Shown here piece by piece: positions 45,005-53,714 of a DNA stretch of 64,000 bases. This stretch comes from an uncultured Chitinophagaceae bacterium (GTDB lineage Bacteria; Bacteroidota; Bacteroidia; Chitinophagales; Chitinophagaceae): assembly GCA_934502905.1 (NCBI GenBank), contig CAKSVK010000001.1:13338-77337 (forward strand), given 5' to 3'. The first letter of the stretch is position 1, and every line of letters starts with the position of its first letter. Below the pieces are notes generated by a model. That model ran no database searches. It had not been told where the DNA came from and saw only the letters and a program-made list of their open reading frames with translations. The translations under genes and the position numbers were made by a program.

Positions 45005-46675
45005 TTATTTTTTCCTTACCCCCGCAATAAACACCCAGGGCTGCTTACTGTCGGGAGCAGTGAATGAGCCTGCTGTTCCTGTTGACCCTTCCGAATGAAA
45101 TTCCCCTTTCACAGGATCAAACCAATAGCAAGGCATATTTTCCGGAATGCCTTTTATTGAAATGTTTCCACCTTTGTCCAGGTAAGAAATATAAAATACG
45201 CCCTCCCTGGCAAGCAATGGCAACTTATTACCGGTCAGGTCCCATCTTCTTTCCATATCCTTGAAATCAAATCCGTCAAAAGCTCTTGAAATGCAGCCAA
45301 CATACCGGGAGCCTTCAAACTGCAGGGCATCTTTCCAGTTATAAGGTGCATTTGTCCATTCTTCCCAGCCGGGCTCATCCGGCGTTATCTTCCATTGCCA
45401 GACACTCACTGCACCGTATACGACACCCATGGTGCCGCCGTGCATCAGCTGGTTCCATGCATCTTCTCCCTGCCACCAGCCAATGCCTACCGTACCTTCA
45501 TTCATTCTTTCGTAAGTAGGCTCTCCGTTCATGACCGCTTTGACAGGCTTATTGTCGTACATTCTTTCCACTTTGTGATACAGGTGTTTCCCGTCATGTC
45601 CTGTTTGCGCCCATTGAAAATCGAGCCAGGCAGCGCCCTGGTGCATGCGGTTGTAATGATAACAATGGCTGCTGTCGTTTACGGCCCAGGTTGCCAGGAA
45701 ATCATCGCAGGGGTTGTAATGTAAGCCTGTCGGCTGTTCGTAAGCATCCCATTTTTCGAGTATTTCCCCGGCAGGCACCACACCGGGCGCATTGCCATGC
45801 CCGTCCAGGCTCAGTAGCCAAAGTGCCGGGCTGCTGCCATACCTTGCCATCAGGTATTTCGTATACCGGGCATATTCTTCTCCGGCTGCCGTCGGTCCCA
45901 GGGAGCCTTTTCCTTTCCAGCCGTAACCATGTGTCAGCGGTGCGAATACGGGCACTATCTCATGACGGTGGAGAATGCTCATGATAGAATCCAGCGTTTG
46001 AAAATAGGAGGGGTTCAGCTGGTTCAGGTGCCCCTGGGGTATATCATAAAATCCCCGGGCAAACCCTTCAACTGTATTCCTGGCTTCGGGACCTTCCGCC
46101 TGCTTATCCGGCTGTACACCTATCAGCAGGGCAGTATTGAATCCTTTTTTACGGCGGTCTGCTGCATATTCTTCTACCTGTTCCGTTGTGGCACGAAAAG
46201 GAATAGACCAGGGAGTGTCGCCTACCAGCAGCATAGGGGTACCGTCGGCATGTATGATATTTCTTTTTCCTTCAGACATGCGCAGCAATCCGTGTTGTTC
46301 CAGCTTATTGTTACCTGTATACGGGACAGACCGTAAGGCGCCGCTTTTTTCAAACCCTTCATCTTCTACAGATGAATATACCTGCCAATACCAGGTATGT
46401 CCCGCATCCGGTGGTGCGAACCGCAGCTTCCAGGTATTGCCGCCATCCCAGAAAACAGGTCTTACCAGGCTGTCGCCTTTGTCGTTTACGAACCAGGCCC
46501 AAACTTCCGTTTCTGTGTATGGATTGTTGTATTGTTTATTTGATTGAATGGTTATTTCATAGCTGGTCCATTGAGGAACAGGTACGGGTTCACTTGTATT
46601 GGCGCAGGCATGCAGGAATATGATACACGTTATGTATAATATCTTTTTCCATGCTGCAGTAAAATTTGTTATCAT
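45005..46675 (-). CDS. DUF4038 glycoside hydrolase lipoprotein (GH140-like, with DUF5060 and C-terminal domain)
   Basis: A lipoprotein signal ends IFLHAC (Cys24). An N-terminal DUF5060-like beta-domain (about 35-120: VWAWFVNDKGDSLVRPVFWDGG) is followed by a DUF4038 TIM barrel (about 140-470) starting HADGTPMLLVGDTPWSI. A C-terminal putative collagen-binding-like domain ends CYWFDPVKGEF and QPWVFIAGVRKK. Two barrel acids stand out as catalytic candidates: Asp291 in LLSLDGHGNAPG and Glu385 in VMNGEPTYE. Characterised DUF4038 enzymes of GH140 remove apiose from rhamnogalacturonan II, but the family is broad, so the substrate is open. It is one of four hydrolases in this locus. Confidence 0.85.
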   Translation of the reverse strand: MITNFTAAWKKILYITCIIFLHACANTSEPVPVPQWTSYEITIQSNKQYNNPYTETEVWAWFVNDKGDSLVRPVFWDGGNTWKLRFAPPDAGHTWYWQVYSSVEDEGFEKSGALRSVPYTGNNKLEQHGLLRMSEGKRNIIHADGTPMLLVGDTPWSIPFRATTEQVEEYAADRRKKGFNTALLIGVQPDKQAEGPEARNTVEGFARGFYDIPQGHLNQLNPSYFQTLDSIMSILHRHEIVPVFAPLTHGYGWKGKGSLGPTAAGEEYARYTKYLMARYGSSPALWLLSLDGHGNAPGVVPAGEILEKWDAYEQPTGLHYNPCDDFLATWAVNDSSHCYHYNRMHQGAAWLDFQWAQTGHDGKHLYHKVERMYDNKPVKAVMNGEPTYERMNEGTVGIGWWQGEDAWNQLMHGGTMGVVYGAVSVWQWKITPDEPGWEEWTNAPYNWKDALQFEGSRYVGCISRAFDGFDFKDMERRWDLTGNKLPLLAREGVFYISYLDKGGNISIKGIPENMPCYWFDPVKGEFHSEGSTGTAGSFTAPDSKQPWVFIAGVRKK

Positions 46676-46786
46676 TATTAATGTGTTTGACTATCTACAA
46701 ATGTTGAACCATGGTGTCACATACAACAGATTCCTTGTACCCCGGAATGACAAGCAGGGAATATGTGTTGAACATTCGCCTGTAAA

Positions 46787-47391
46787 GGTTGCGTGAAGAC
46801 ACGCAACCGGGCGACCCGGGGCCTCCGCAGTGCTCCTTATGCCAGGACTTGTGCGCAAGCAGGGGATACTGCCGGTGCTGAATCTTACAGCACAACATCC
46901 GGTTTTGATGTTTCTGACGCACTTCCTGTCATCCGGGGTCAGCATTCCGCTCTCTTATTTCCACCCTGAAACCCCGGCACGTGTCCCCACGTGCCATTTG
47001 AGGTCGGTGGAATCCTATTTGTTTCCCCTTAGTGTCGTCTCCTTATGCCCGGGCTTGTGCGCAGGCAGGGGGACGTTGCAGGTTCTACGTACTTATAACA
47101 AAACATCCGGTTTTGATGTGTCTGATGCACTTCCTGTCATATCCGGGGTCAGCATTCCGTTCTCTTATTTCCACCCTGAAACCCCGGCACGTGTCCTCAC
47201 GTGGCATTTGAGGTCGGTGGAATCTTATTTGTTTCCCCTTAGTGTCGTCTCCTCATGCCCGGGCTTGTGCGCAGGCAGGGGGACGTTGCAGGTTCTACGT
47301 ACTTATAACAAAACATCCAGTTTTGATGTGTCTGACACACTTCCTGTCATATTCAGGAGCAGCATCCCGTTCTCCCATTTCCACTGTGAAA
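46787..47391. repeat. Tandem 210-bp repeat with hairpins and broken GH31 gene tails, locus E
   Basis: About 2.6 units of a 206-210-bp sequence span roughly 46835-47391; for example GTCAGCATTCCG recurs at 46938 and 47148, and GTGCGCA at 46851, 47057 and 47267. Each unit has a copy of the last 89 bp of the GH31 gene. The right-most copy is the real gene end; the middle copy reads TGG AAA TAA, a premature stop; the left copy has a 2-bp deletion. Hairpins: GGTTGCGTG/CACGCAACC around AAGA (46787-46808), GGCACGTG/CACGTGCC around TCCC (46976-46995), and GCACGTG/CACGTG around TCCT (47186-47205). Confidence 0.85.
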
Positions 47392-49708
47392 ATGATTTGT
47401 CATTCAATATAACTTTTTTAGGCTTTGCTTTTACCGCCATTTCTACTTTGTATACCACTTTTTCAGGCATATTTTTATAAGTGCCTTTTACCGGATCTAT
47501 TGAAAAGCTGATCCTGTTGTTATTTTTCGAACAATGAAATTTTGTTTCAGCAACCTGCCCGTTTTCATATTCAAAAGAAATACCGTCATCCTGCAGCAAC
47601 GTGTAGCTGCTTTCTCCTTCGGGGTATACCTTTACGGTCAATGTATCGTTCGGGAATTCCTCTACATACTGTGATAATTTTTTAAATGGTATAATAGCTC
47701 CTGCTTTGATAAACAAGGCGCCACCACGGTTTTTCGGAACTTCTGCATGTACCGTTTGCCCACCCGCTACAGACTTACCGCTCCAGTAATTGATCCAGTT
47801 TCCCTTTGGCAAATAAATGGAGTCGTTGAATACTCCTACCAGCAGGTTATCTCCGAACATATATTGATAGACCATGTTCTGCACGGTAGTATCCTGCGGG
47901 TACTCCAATGGCATAGCCCGTAGGATAGGCTTGCCGCTGCGGCTTCCTTCTATGGCTGCGGAATAGATATAGGGATGCATCATGTTGCGGAGCCGGGCAT
48001 AAAATGTTACGGCTTCTTTTTCTGTGGGACTGAGATACCAGGGTTGGTGCAGGGCATACCAACTGTCTATTTGTACCCACGGCATAAAAAAGCCGAAATG
48101 CATACCCGTGAGCGCAAGCTTCAGGTTGGTTTCCGGGTCAAAGGTCCGGTTGGTCACTTCCATTACCTCGATAGCAGTGTTTACAAAACCGCTCATGCTC
48201 AGGTTCACCTGGTCATACAATGCATCCCTGCCTCCGCCATTGTCGCCGCTGGTGCTCGCCGCCCAGCGCTGGGTGCCTGCCCATGCGCCACAGTAGTGAT
48301 GAAAAACCCTCCGCCCGGTATGGTTCCGGAAGGTAGTGTAACTCTGCTTGGGCATCAATACCTGGTTCATATTGTGCATTTCCTTATCCGTAAGCCCGTT
48401 ATAATATTCGCGATGCGGGTGCTCATCCAGGGTACGTCCCGGATCCAGTTTAAAGCCGTCCACACCCTGGTCTACAAAGTTCATTAAATGCGGGAACCAA
48501 TGCTCTTTACCGGATAGCGGCCGGCCTTGCTTCGCGGCTAATTCATCTTCGGCTTCCACACTCAGATCATGATCTATACATAACCAGAGCGCCAGCTTAT
48601 ACCCGAGCTTATGCAGCCTGCCTATGAACAAAAAGGGCTGCTCGTATTTCTTTTTATTGGTTTTTTCTTCCCAGAAAACTTCACCCGGGTACATATTCTG
48701 GTTCCAGGTTTTGCTGGTGGAAGTATCGTAATACTTTGCCATCCATTGCGGCTCGATCCAGAAGAGATCGCAGGGTATCTTTTCATCCCGGAAGCGGACT
48801 GCGTTGTTCATCAGGTCAAACTGGTTTTCCATTTTGTTGCCGCCGAAAGCCATCCCGTATGCCCAGGTGGGTAGCAGGTAGGACCTGCCGGCCACATAGG
48901 TATATTTATTCAGAATGTCGTACATGTCGTTTCCAATAAATAAAAAGAGGTCAATTTTATCTTCCGTGTTGTATACCAAAAGATCATCCTTTGAAAATTT
49001 ACCCACGTCAAAATAATTAAGCCGCGTGGTATTGTTATAGATACCCCAGCCATCGATGCTCATCAGGAACGGTGTTGCCATATCGCTTTTCTGGTAGGTC
49101 GCCCAGTTCCGCAGGCTTTCTCCGCGATGCTGGATATTTTTCCTGCTGGCGGCGCCTGCACCATACAACCGTTCATGAGGTTGCAGACGGAAGCTGACAG
49201 TGCTTTTTGGATCGTCAGCCTGCACGTCCGCAGGTTTTTCATTTTTCTTATTCAGGTCTTTGGTGGTATCACCGATGATCGCCTCCCGGGTAGTAATGTC
49301 TCCGTGTTCCTCCCGGATGGCATCGGAGAACTGTTGCAACCGGTTTGCCGGAAGATCATTGATGCCCACCTGCTTCAATGTTTTGCCGTTATTGTCCTGT
49401 AGGGTAAAGCTGCCGGTTTTACTGTCTACCAGCAGCTTATAGTTTGCCGACCCGATTGTATAGCCGGCATCTGTTTTGCTGACGGTCGTCTGTTCGGGCG
49501 ACATAGTCGAATTGAGTATCTCATACCGTTCCATCAGGGAGCGGTTAAAATTACCTTCCCTGTTCAATTGTATCCTGAATGTACCTCCGGGGTAAACATC
49601 CACACGCATTTTCTGGCCCGCACCCAGCTCCAGTGCCTCCTGCGCGACTGAATGCCCCACAAACAGGGATATAGCTGCAGAAAGGATGTATTTTTTTATA
49701 TGCAACAT
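47303..49708 (-). CDS. Glycoside hydrolase family 31 enzyme (alpha-glucosidase/alpha-xylosidase type)
   Basis: The 801-residue protein starts at the ATG at 49708 with a signal peptide (MLHIKKYILSAAISLFVGHSVAQ). The frame continues upstream but shows no family similarity. An N-terminal galactose-mutarotase-like domain (DVYPGGTFRIQL) leads into the GH31 barrel (YLLPTWAYGMAFGG, CDLFWIEPQWMAKY). The likely nucleophile is Asp422 in GFKLDPGRTLDE and the acid/base Asp489 in SGDNGGGRDALYD. C-terminal beta-domains follow (LPKGNWINYWSG, FIKAGAIIPF). GH31 enzymes release alpha-linked glucose, xylose or galactose; KLDPGR is less usual than the common WxDMNE, so specificity is uncertain. Its last 28 codons are duplicated in the repeat tract downstream. 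Confidence 0.9.
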   Translation of the reverse strand: MLHIKKYILSAAISLFVGHSVAQEALELGAGQKMRVDVYPGGTFRIQLNREGNFNRSLMERYEILNSTMSPEQTTVSKTDAGYTIGSANYKLLVDSKTGSFTLQDNNGKTLKQVGINDLPANRLQQFSDAIREEHGDITTREAIIGDTTKDLNKKNEKPADVQADDPKSTVSFRLQPHERLYGAGAASRKNIQHRGESLRNWATYQKSDMATPFLMSIDGWGIYNNTTRLNYFDVGKFSKDDLLVYNTEDKIDLFLFIGNDMYDILNKYTYVAGRSYLLPTWAYGMAFGGNKMENQFDLMNNAVRFRDEKIPCDLFWIEPQWMAKYYDTSTSKTWNQNMYPGEVFWEEKTNKKKYEQPFLFIGRLHKLGYKLALWLCIDHDLSVEAEDELAAKQGRPLSGKEHWFPHLMNFVDQGVDGFKLDPGRTLDEHPHREYYNGLTDKEMHNMNQVLMPKQSYTTFRNHTGRRVFHHYCGAWAGTQRWAASTSGDNGGGRDALYDQVNLSMSGFVNTAIEVMEVTNRTFDPETNLKLALTGMHFGFFMPWVQIDSWYALHQPWYLSPTEKEAVTFYARLRNMMHPYIYSAAIEGSRSGKPILRAMPLEYPQDTTVQNMVYQYMFGDNLLVGVFNDSIYLPKGNWINYWSGKSVAGGQTVHAEVPKNRGGALFIKAGAIIPFKKLSQYVEEFPNDTLTVKVYPEGESSYTLLQDDGISFEYENGQVAETKFHCSKNNNRISFSIDPVKGTYKNMPEKVVYKVEMAVKAKPKKVILNDKSFSQWKWENGMLLLNMTGSVSDTSKLDVLL

Positions 49709-49743
49709 TTCAACTGATTTAAAAATTTTAGAAGTGAGGGAAA

Positions 49744-51240
49744 TTATTTTTTCTTCAGGTATAACACAGCATCCATGCTGGTGGGTGCTTCTATTACATT
49801 GAAGTAACCGCCTTTGATGGTTGCCGGCGCTTTCACCGTTCTGTTGATAGACGGAATGAACCATTCTATTTCCAACTCGCCTTCTACATCCGAAAGGTCG
49901 ATGGTGGCCGTGATGGTAAAATGCGGGTAGTATACAATATATTCCTTTCCGGGGTTTGCCAGGCAAAACCGGGTAGTGGTCATATCTGCACGGGGTTTCA
50001 TATTTTTGAGATCTACCCTTTTTGCCAGGTTATTGATATAGCCCATATTGTCCCTCAATGCGGCATAGTCCGGGAAGTCCCTGTCGAGCCGGATGATCTC
50101 GCCGGTGACGAAGGCCCAGTCCATTTCCTGCGTGGTCATTTTTCCCGGAATGGGTTTCCACGAATCCATGAAGATCGGGTTCAACCCGCGCATAAAGCTT
50201 TTCCATGCCCATACATAATGCCCACCGTAACCCCACAGATGGTCTGTATCAATGATGCAGACTTTATCGGATTTATTAAGCGGGGGATCGCTGGCATAAT
50301 TATCAACAACAGATGAACCGGGGACTGCCCATGCCTGTGGCTCCCATCCGGGGGAAACGTAATCCGCAGGACTGTCCCATAGCAGCTTGTTCAGCATAGG
50401 CGGCCCGATCCTGCTGCCGAGTCCCACCATGTGCTGCTTCGGCATTTTTTTCTCCACCTCTTTAATATAGTTAATGATGTGATAACACCATTCCGTAGTG
50501 CCGCCTTCATTGATGATCTCGTACAGCACATTATCCAGATCGTTTACCGTTTCAATCACTTTTTTCACGTAGGCTTCCTGCCTTGCCAGCGCTTCCTTGT
50601 TTTCCAGGCTGTGCAGGGTAGGCGCCCCGTCCCGGTCTATACCTTTGTCTTTTACATCCACCCCGTTCACATTATTCCTCGCATTGTAGGGGTGTGAGTT
50701 AAAGGTATCCGATCCTTTGATACTCATTTTGTTCAGGCTCCATCCCTGGAACAACATAACGGACACATAAATACCTCTTTTGCCGGCATCGATGACGCGC
50801 TCTCTTAATCTTTTAAAATAATCTTCGTTCCACTTATCCAGGTCGAATTTTGGCTTGCCGTCAAATGCTTTATCCTTACCCGTACGCATATACGCCATGG
50901 GCTCGATGGTAATAGGCATCGAGCTCCAGGAAGCGCCCAAAGGATGCTCCCATACCCACATACGCATAAAGTTATGATGTTTGCTTTCCATCATATCCAG
51001 GTATTCCTTCCAGTCTACCTTTGGCCTGTTCTCTTCGGAATAGATATCCTGGAAGTTCTCCCATATATGGGAACCTGTAAGGAAGATGGCTTTACCGCTG
51101 TTGTCGGTGAAGTAATTGGGGTTGGGAGGAAGATGCTTCAGCGGCCCATTTATAGCAGGAGAAAGCTGCACCGTATTTTGTACAAAAGCCGGAAGCGCGC
51201 TGAGGATCAGAATCGCCGTCAAAATATTTTTTCTCATCAT
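49744..51240 (-). CDS. Secreted clan-A-like glycoside hydrolase (DUF6298/cellulase-like fold)
   Basis: The 498-residue protein carries a signal peptide (MMRKNILTAILILSALPAFVQ). A TIM-barrel domain follows, starting YFTDNSGKAIFLTGSHIWENFQD and including HNFMRMWVWEHPLG and GIYVSVMLFQGWSL. Glu245 in YEIINEGGTTEW is placed like the acid/base of clan GH-A enzymes, while DTDHLWGYGGHYVW holds the region where a second carboxylate is expected. A small C-terminal beta-domain (about 425-498) ends the chain. Similar proteins sit in Bacteroidota polysaccharide loci; I cannot assign a numbered family or substrate. It is separated from the lectin gene by 20 bp and from GH31 by 35 bp. Confidence 0.8.
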   Translation of the reverse strand: MMRKNILTAILILSALPAFVQNTVQLSPAINGPLKHLPPNPNYFTDNSGKAIFLTGSHIWENFQDIYSEENRPKVDWKEYLDMMESKHHNFMRMWVWEHPLGASWSSMPITIEPMAYMRTGKDKAFDGKPKFDLDKWNEDYFKRLRERVIDAGKRGIYVSVMLFQGWSLNKMSIKGSDTFNSHPYNARNNVNGVDVKDKGIDRDGAPTLHSLENKEALARQEAYVKKVIETVNDLDNVLYEIINEGGTTEWCYHIINYIKEVEKKMPKQHMVGLGSRIGPPMLNKLLWDSPADYVSPGWEPQAWAVPGSSVVDNYASDPPLNKSDKVCIIDTDHLWGYGGHYVWAWKSFMRGLNPIFMDSWKPIPGKMTTQEMDWAFVTGEIIRLDRDFPDYAALRDNMGYINNLAKRVDLKNMKPRADMTTTRFCLANPGKEYIVYYPHFTITATIDLSDVEGELEIEWFIPSINRTVKAPATIKGGYFNVIEAPTSMDAVLYLKKK

Positions 51241-51260
51241 ATTGTCTGTTGCGGTTAATA

Positions 51261-52187
51261 TTATTTTTTGGTTATTGCTGTGATTTTCCAGAGCTGGTTG
51301 TCTCCGCCACCGTAATTGTCAACGCAATCATATGTCATAACATTTGCCCCGTCAAAAGGTACGCCGTCCCTTACATCCATGCAATATCCAGAAGCTGCAT
51401 TGCGGAATTTTACAAAGCCGTCTTTCGCATCATCCAGGTGCCAGCGGGAATTGGGGGTAGCCGCATCGGATGACTGGTGTACATTGTATTTCAAAGATAA
51501 GGTGCCGTCTGACTCCTGCAGGTACATGCCTGAGAAATCGTTGCGTACAGTGTAAGCGCCGTTGTCCTGTTGTTCTAAAGTCCATATCTGCTCGCTACGA
51601 TCAACAAAAGGCCATTGACCGATATTGGCGCCGGATTCGTGTAAAAGAGGGGTTACAGCGAGGTATTTTCCGTTTAAAAGAGTTGTAAAAACAATAACAT
51701 CACCTGATGCCTGCATTTTCCATTTTTGATTAGGGTTAGGTTCTTTTGGCCAGGTAGTAATGACGGGAAAATCGGAAGTGTCGGATTCGGAAACATCAAT
51801 GCAGTATTTGCTGAAAACAGATTCAAGGTACACAGATCCGTCTTCGTTTTTTGCGATGATGAATTTCTGCCTGATGTTGCTGCTGTCTGCATCTGTAATA
51901 TAGGGAAGCACCTGGTCCTGCACCTCAAATAGCTCAATCGCCTGGCCGGAAGGCAATGAAATGATCTGTGCGGTAGAATCCGGAAAATATTTGAGATTCC
52001 ATCTGAAAGCTGTATTTGTGGTATCGCTAACGGTTTGCAAAGGCCGGTTGTAGCTTAATGTCAGGCTTTTCTGGCTATGCTTTGCCTCTATCTTATATTT
52101 TTTTGCAGGGTCAATTTTCGATGCATCCTTGCAGGATGCCGTTACGAGGTACATCATCAATAAAAAAGGAACTACAGATATTTTCAT
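51261..52187 (-). CDS. Ricin-type beta-trefoil lectin lipoprotein
   Basis: The 308-residue protein begins with a lipoprotein signal ending YLVTASC (Cys19). The C-terminal half contains the QxW repeats of a beta-trefoil: NQKWKMQ, EQIWTLEQ, NSRWHLD and NQLWKIT, with SGYCMDVRD- and GKYLAVTPL-type turns between them. The N-terminal part (about 30-110) is a less clear beta-domain. Such RICIN proteins bind galactose- or xylose-type sugars at the cell surface. It follows the clan-A lipoprotein hydrolase by 105 bp and is probably an accessory binding protein of this locus, not an enzyme. Confidence 0.82.
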   Translation of the reverse strand: MKISVVPFLLMMYLVTASCKDASKIDPAKKYKIEAKHSQKSLTLSYNRPLQTVSDTTNTAFRWNLKYFPDSTAQIISLPSGQAIELFEVQDQVLPYITDADSSNIRQKFIIAKNEDGSVYLESVFSKYCIDVSESDTSDFPVITTWPKEPNPNQKWKMQASGDVIVFTTLLNGKYLAVTPLLHESGANIGQWPFVDRSEQIWTLEQQDNGAYTVRNDFSGMYLQESDGTLSLKYNVHQSSDAATPNSRWHLDDAKDGFVKFRNAASGYCMDVRDGVPFDGANVMTYDCVDNYGGGDNQLWKITAITKK

Positions 52188-52292
52188 CCTGAAATAATTT
52201 GAATTAACAGTTGGGTTAAAGGAGGGGAGGTATTGTTGCCTCCCCTGATGTTAGCATATTGGATTCAACGATAAATTGCGATGAAATGCTGC

Positions 52293-53546
52293 TTAGTATA
52301 TGAACTCAACTACTTCGCCATTTTTCAATCCGCGGATCCAGCAACGGCCATCCTGCAGCACGGCAGCTTCACGCACTGCAAGCCCGGTAAGATCATTATA
52401 CACGGTTGTGAGCGCTTCAGATACGGCATTGCCATTGGAAGGCTGCCCCAGGTTATTGCCGTCGCCGGAATACCAGGCGATCATCTTCACGCCCATACCT
52501 GCGGCGATCACGCTGTGACGCAGTACCTGGATGGCCTGGGCCTGGCGCGATTCGTCGTTCCAGTTGGTTCCGTCAAGTGCTCCGTGCTCGGTATCATACA
52601 TAGGCATGTTTTCCTTGCCGGCAGCTTTAAGGGTTGCCTTCATAGCGGTGAGGGCTTCCCAGTACTCGATGGGATCTGCAGTCGGACGGGTATAGTAATG
52701 AAAGCCGTAACCATCCAGGTGATCGATCAGGCGGGTACCCTTTGTATCTTCCGCTGTCAGCACCGACAAGGAGTAGGGGTGCGCGGTTTCTTTCTTCCAG
52801 TCCCATACCACCATGGAAGGACCGATCAGCTTGGGGGCGCCGTCTGCACGCGGAACGGCCAGGCGCTGCATGCGATGCCATTCGGCATGTTCCTGTTTGG
52901 TGCCTACCCAGTAGTTCTTTTCCTCCGGAATGGGGTTCTCCGGATCCGGCTCATTGTTCGTATCAATATAGGTAAGTTTTGATCCGTAGCGCTCTACGAG
53001 GTCAGCTACGTATTTTCGCAGCTTATCAAATGATGCGGCATCTTTGGGCGCATATTGGTGGCCCGGCCAGCCGGGATAAGCGCCCGGGCGTTCGGGATGG
53101 CTCGACAGCATTTTGGGCGTTCCGTTGATGGTCATCATCAGCGTACGTCCGGCATTAGCTTCGGTATCTATTACTTCGTCTACCAATGTCCAGTCGCGTG
53201 CTTCCGTATCTTCAGACTGCATATAGCCCACATCCACAGCGCACCAGGAGGTTGCATCCGCGTAGTTCCAGAGACGTCTTGACCCGTAGGGGAATGGTGG
53301 TGTGGGGCTGGGCTCTCCTCCATATTCTATTTCCCATTGAGCAATGTTGGGCCAGCGATGCAGGTGCATTCCTACAAAATCGGCCGGCACCATTGCCGGG
53401 GATTGGTCAGCCTTAAGCACCCACTGCCGGACAGTGCCCGGGGGCGTACCGGCTTTGTAGCCGTCGTCGGGCTTTGGTTCATGAGGCCTTTTACAGGCAA
53501 CCAGCGAAAAGCCGGCCAAAGCAATTACTGCTAGAGTTTTGTTCAT
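52293..53546 (-). CDS. Clan-A glycoside hydrolase lipoprotein (GH39-like)
   Basis: The 417-residue lipoprotein signal ends LAGFSLVAC (Cys18). The TIM barrel begins FVGMHLHRWP. It contains Glu199 in IDTNNEPDPE, the NEP acid/base motif of clan GH-A, and Glu320 in MYDTEHGALDG, the expected nucleophile on strand 7. The arrangement, with WNYADATSW near the start of the barrel, resembles GH39 and related xylosidase/alpha-L-iduronidase-like enzymes, but GH5-type or unclassified clan-A membership cannot be excluded. It should act at the cell surface or in the periplasm on products of the SusC/D system. Confidence 0.78.
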   Translation of the reverse strand: MNKTLAVIALAGFSLVACKRPHEPKPDDGYKAGTPPGTVRQWVLKADQSPAMVPADFVGMHLHRWPNIAQWEIEYGGEPSPTPPFPYGSRRLWNYADATSWCAVDVGYMQSEDTEARDWTLVDEVIDTEANAGRTLMMTINGTPKMLSSHPERPGAYPGWPGHQYAPKDAASFDKLRKYVADLVERYGSKLTYIDTNNEPDPENPIPEEKNYWVGTKQEHAEWHRMQRLAVPRADGAPKLIGPSMVVWDWKKETAHPYSLSVLTAEDTKGTRLIDHLDGYGFHYYTRPTADPIEYWEALTAMKATLKAAGKENMPMYDTEHGALDGTNWNDESRQAQAIQVLRHSVIAAGMGVKMIAWYSGDGNNLGQPSNGNAVSEALTTVYNDLTGLAVREAAVLQDGRCWIRGLKNGEVVEFIY

Positions 53547-53714
53547 GGCTTGAAAATTTAGTGTTTAAAAATGTCATTTGTTATCTTCCTCTGGTGTCAG
53601 GATTGCAAGCGGGTGATTCATCCTTACGGAACAATGCATTTCAGTGTAAACAGTGTGGAATAGCCGGTTTACCAGCCGGCTATCCACCATTGTTTGCCTG
53701 TCATTGCAGGTAGC

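Noticed and set aside
46835-47391. Possible CRISPR array from regularly spaced repeats
   Set aside because: The period is about 210 bp with only 2.6 nearly identical units and no short repeat/unique spacer pattern; it is a tandem duplication.
46830-47480. A 216-codon open frame on the plus strand
   Set aside because: It is made of the tandem repeat itself and runs antisense into the GH31 gene; its repetitive translation is a by-product of the 210-bp period, which is divisible by three.
49709-49966. N-terminal extension of the GH31 frame
   Set aside because: The upstream 86 codons overlap the end of the neighbouring gene, lack family similarity and would place the signal peptide in the interior.
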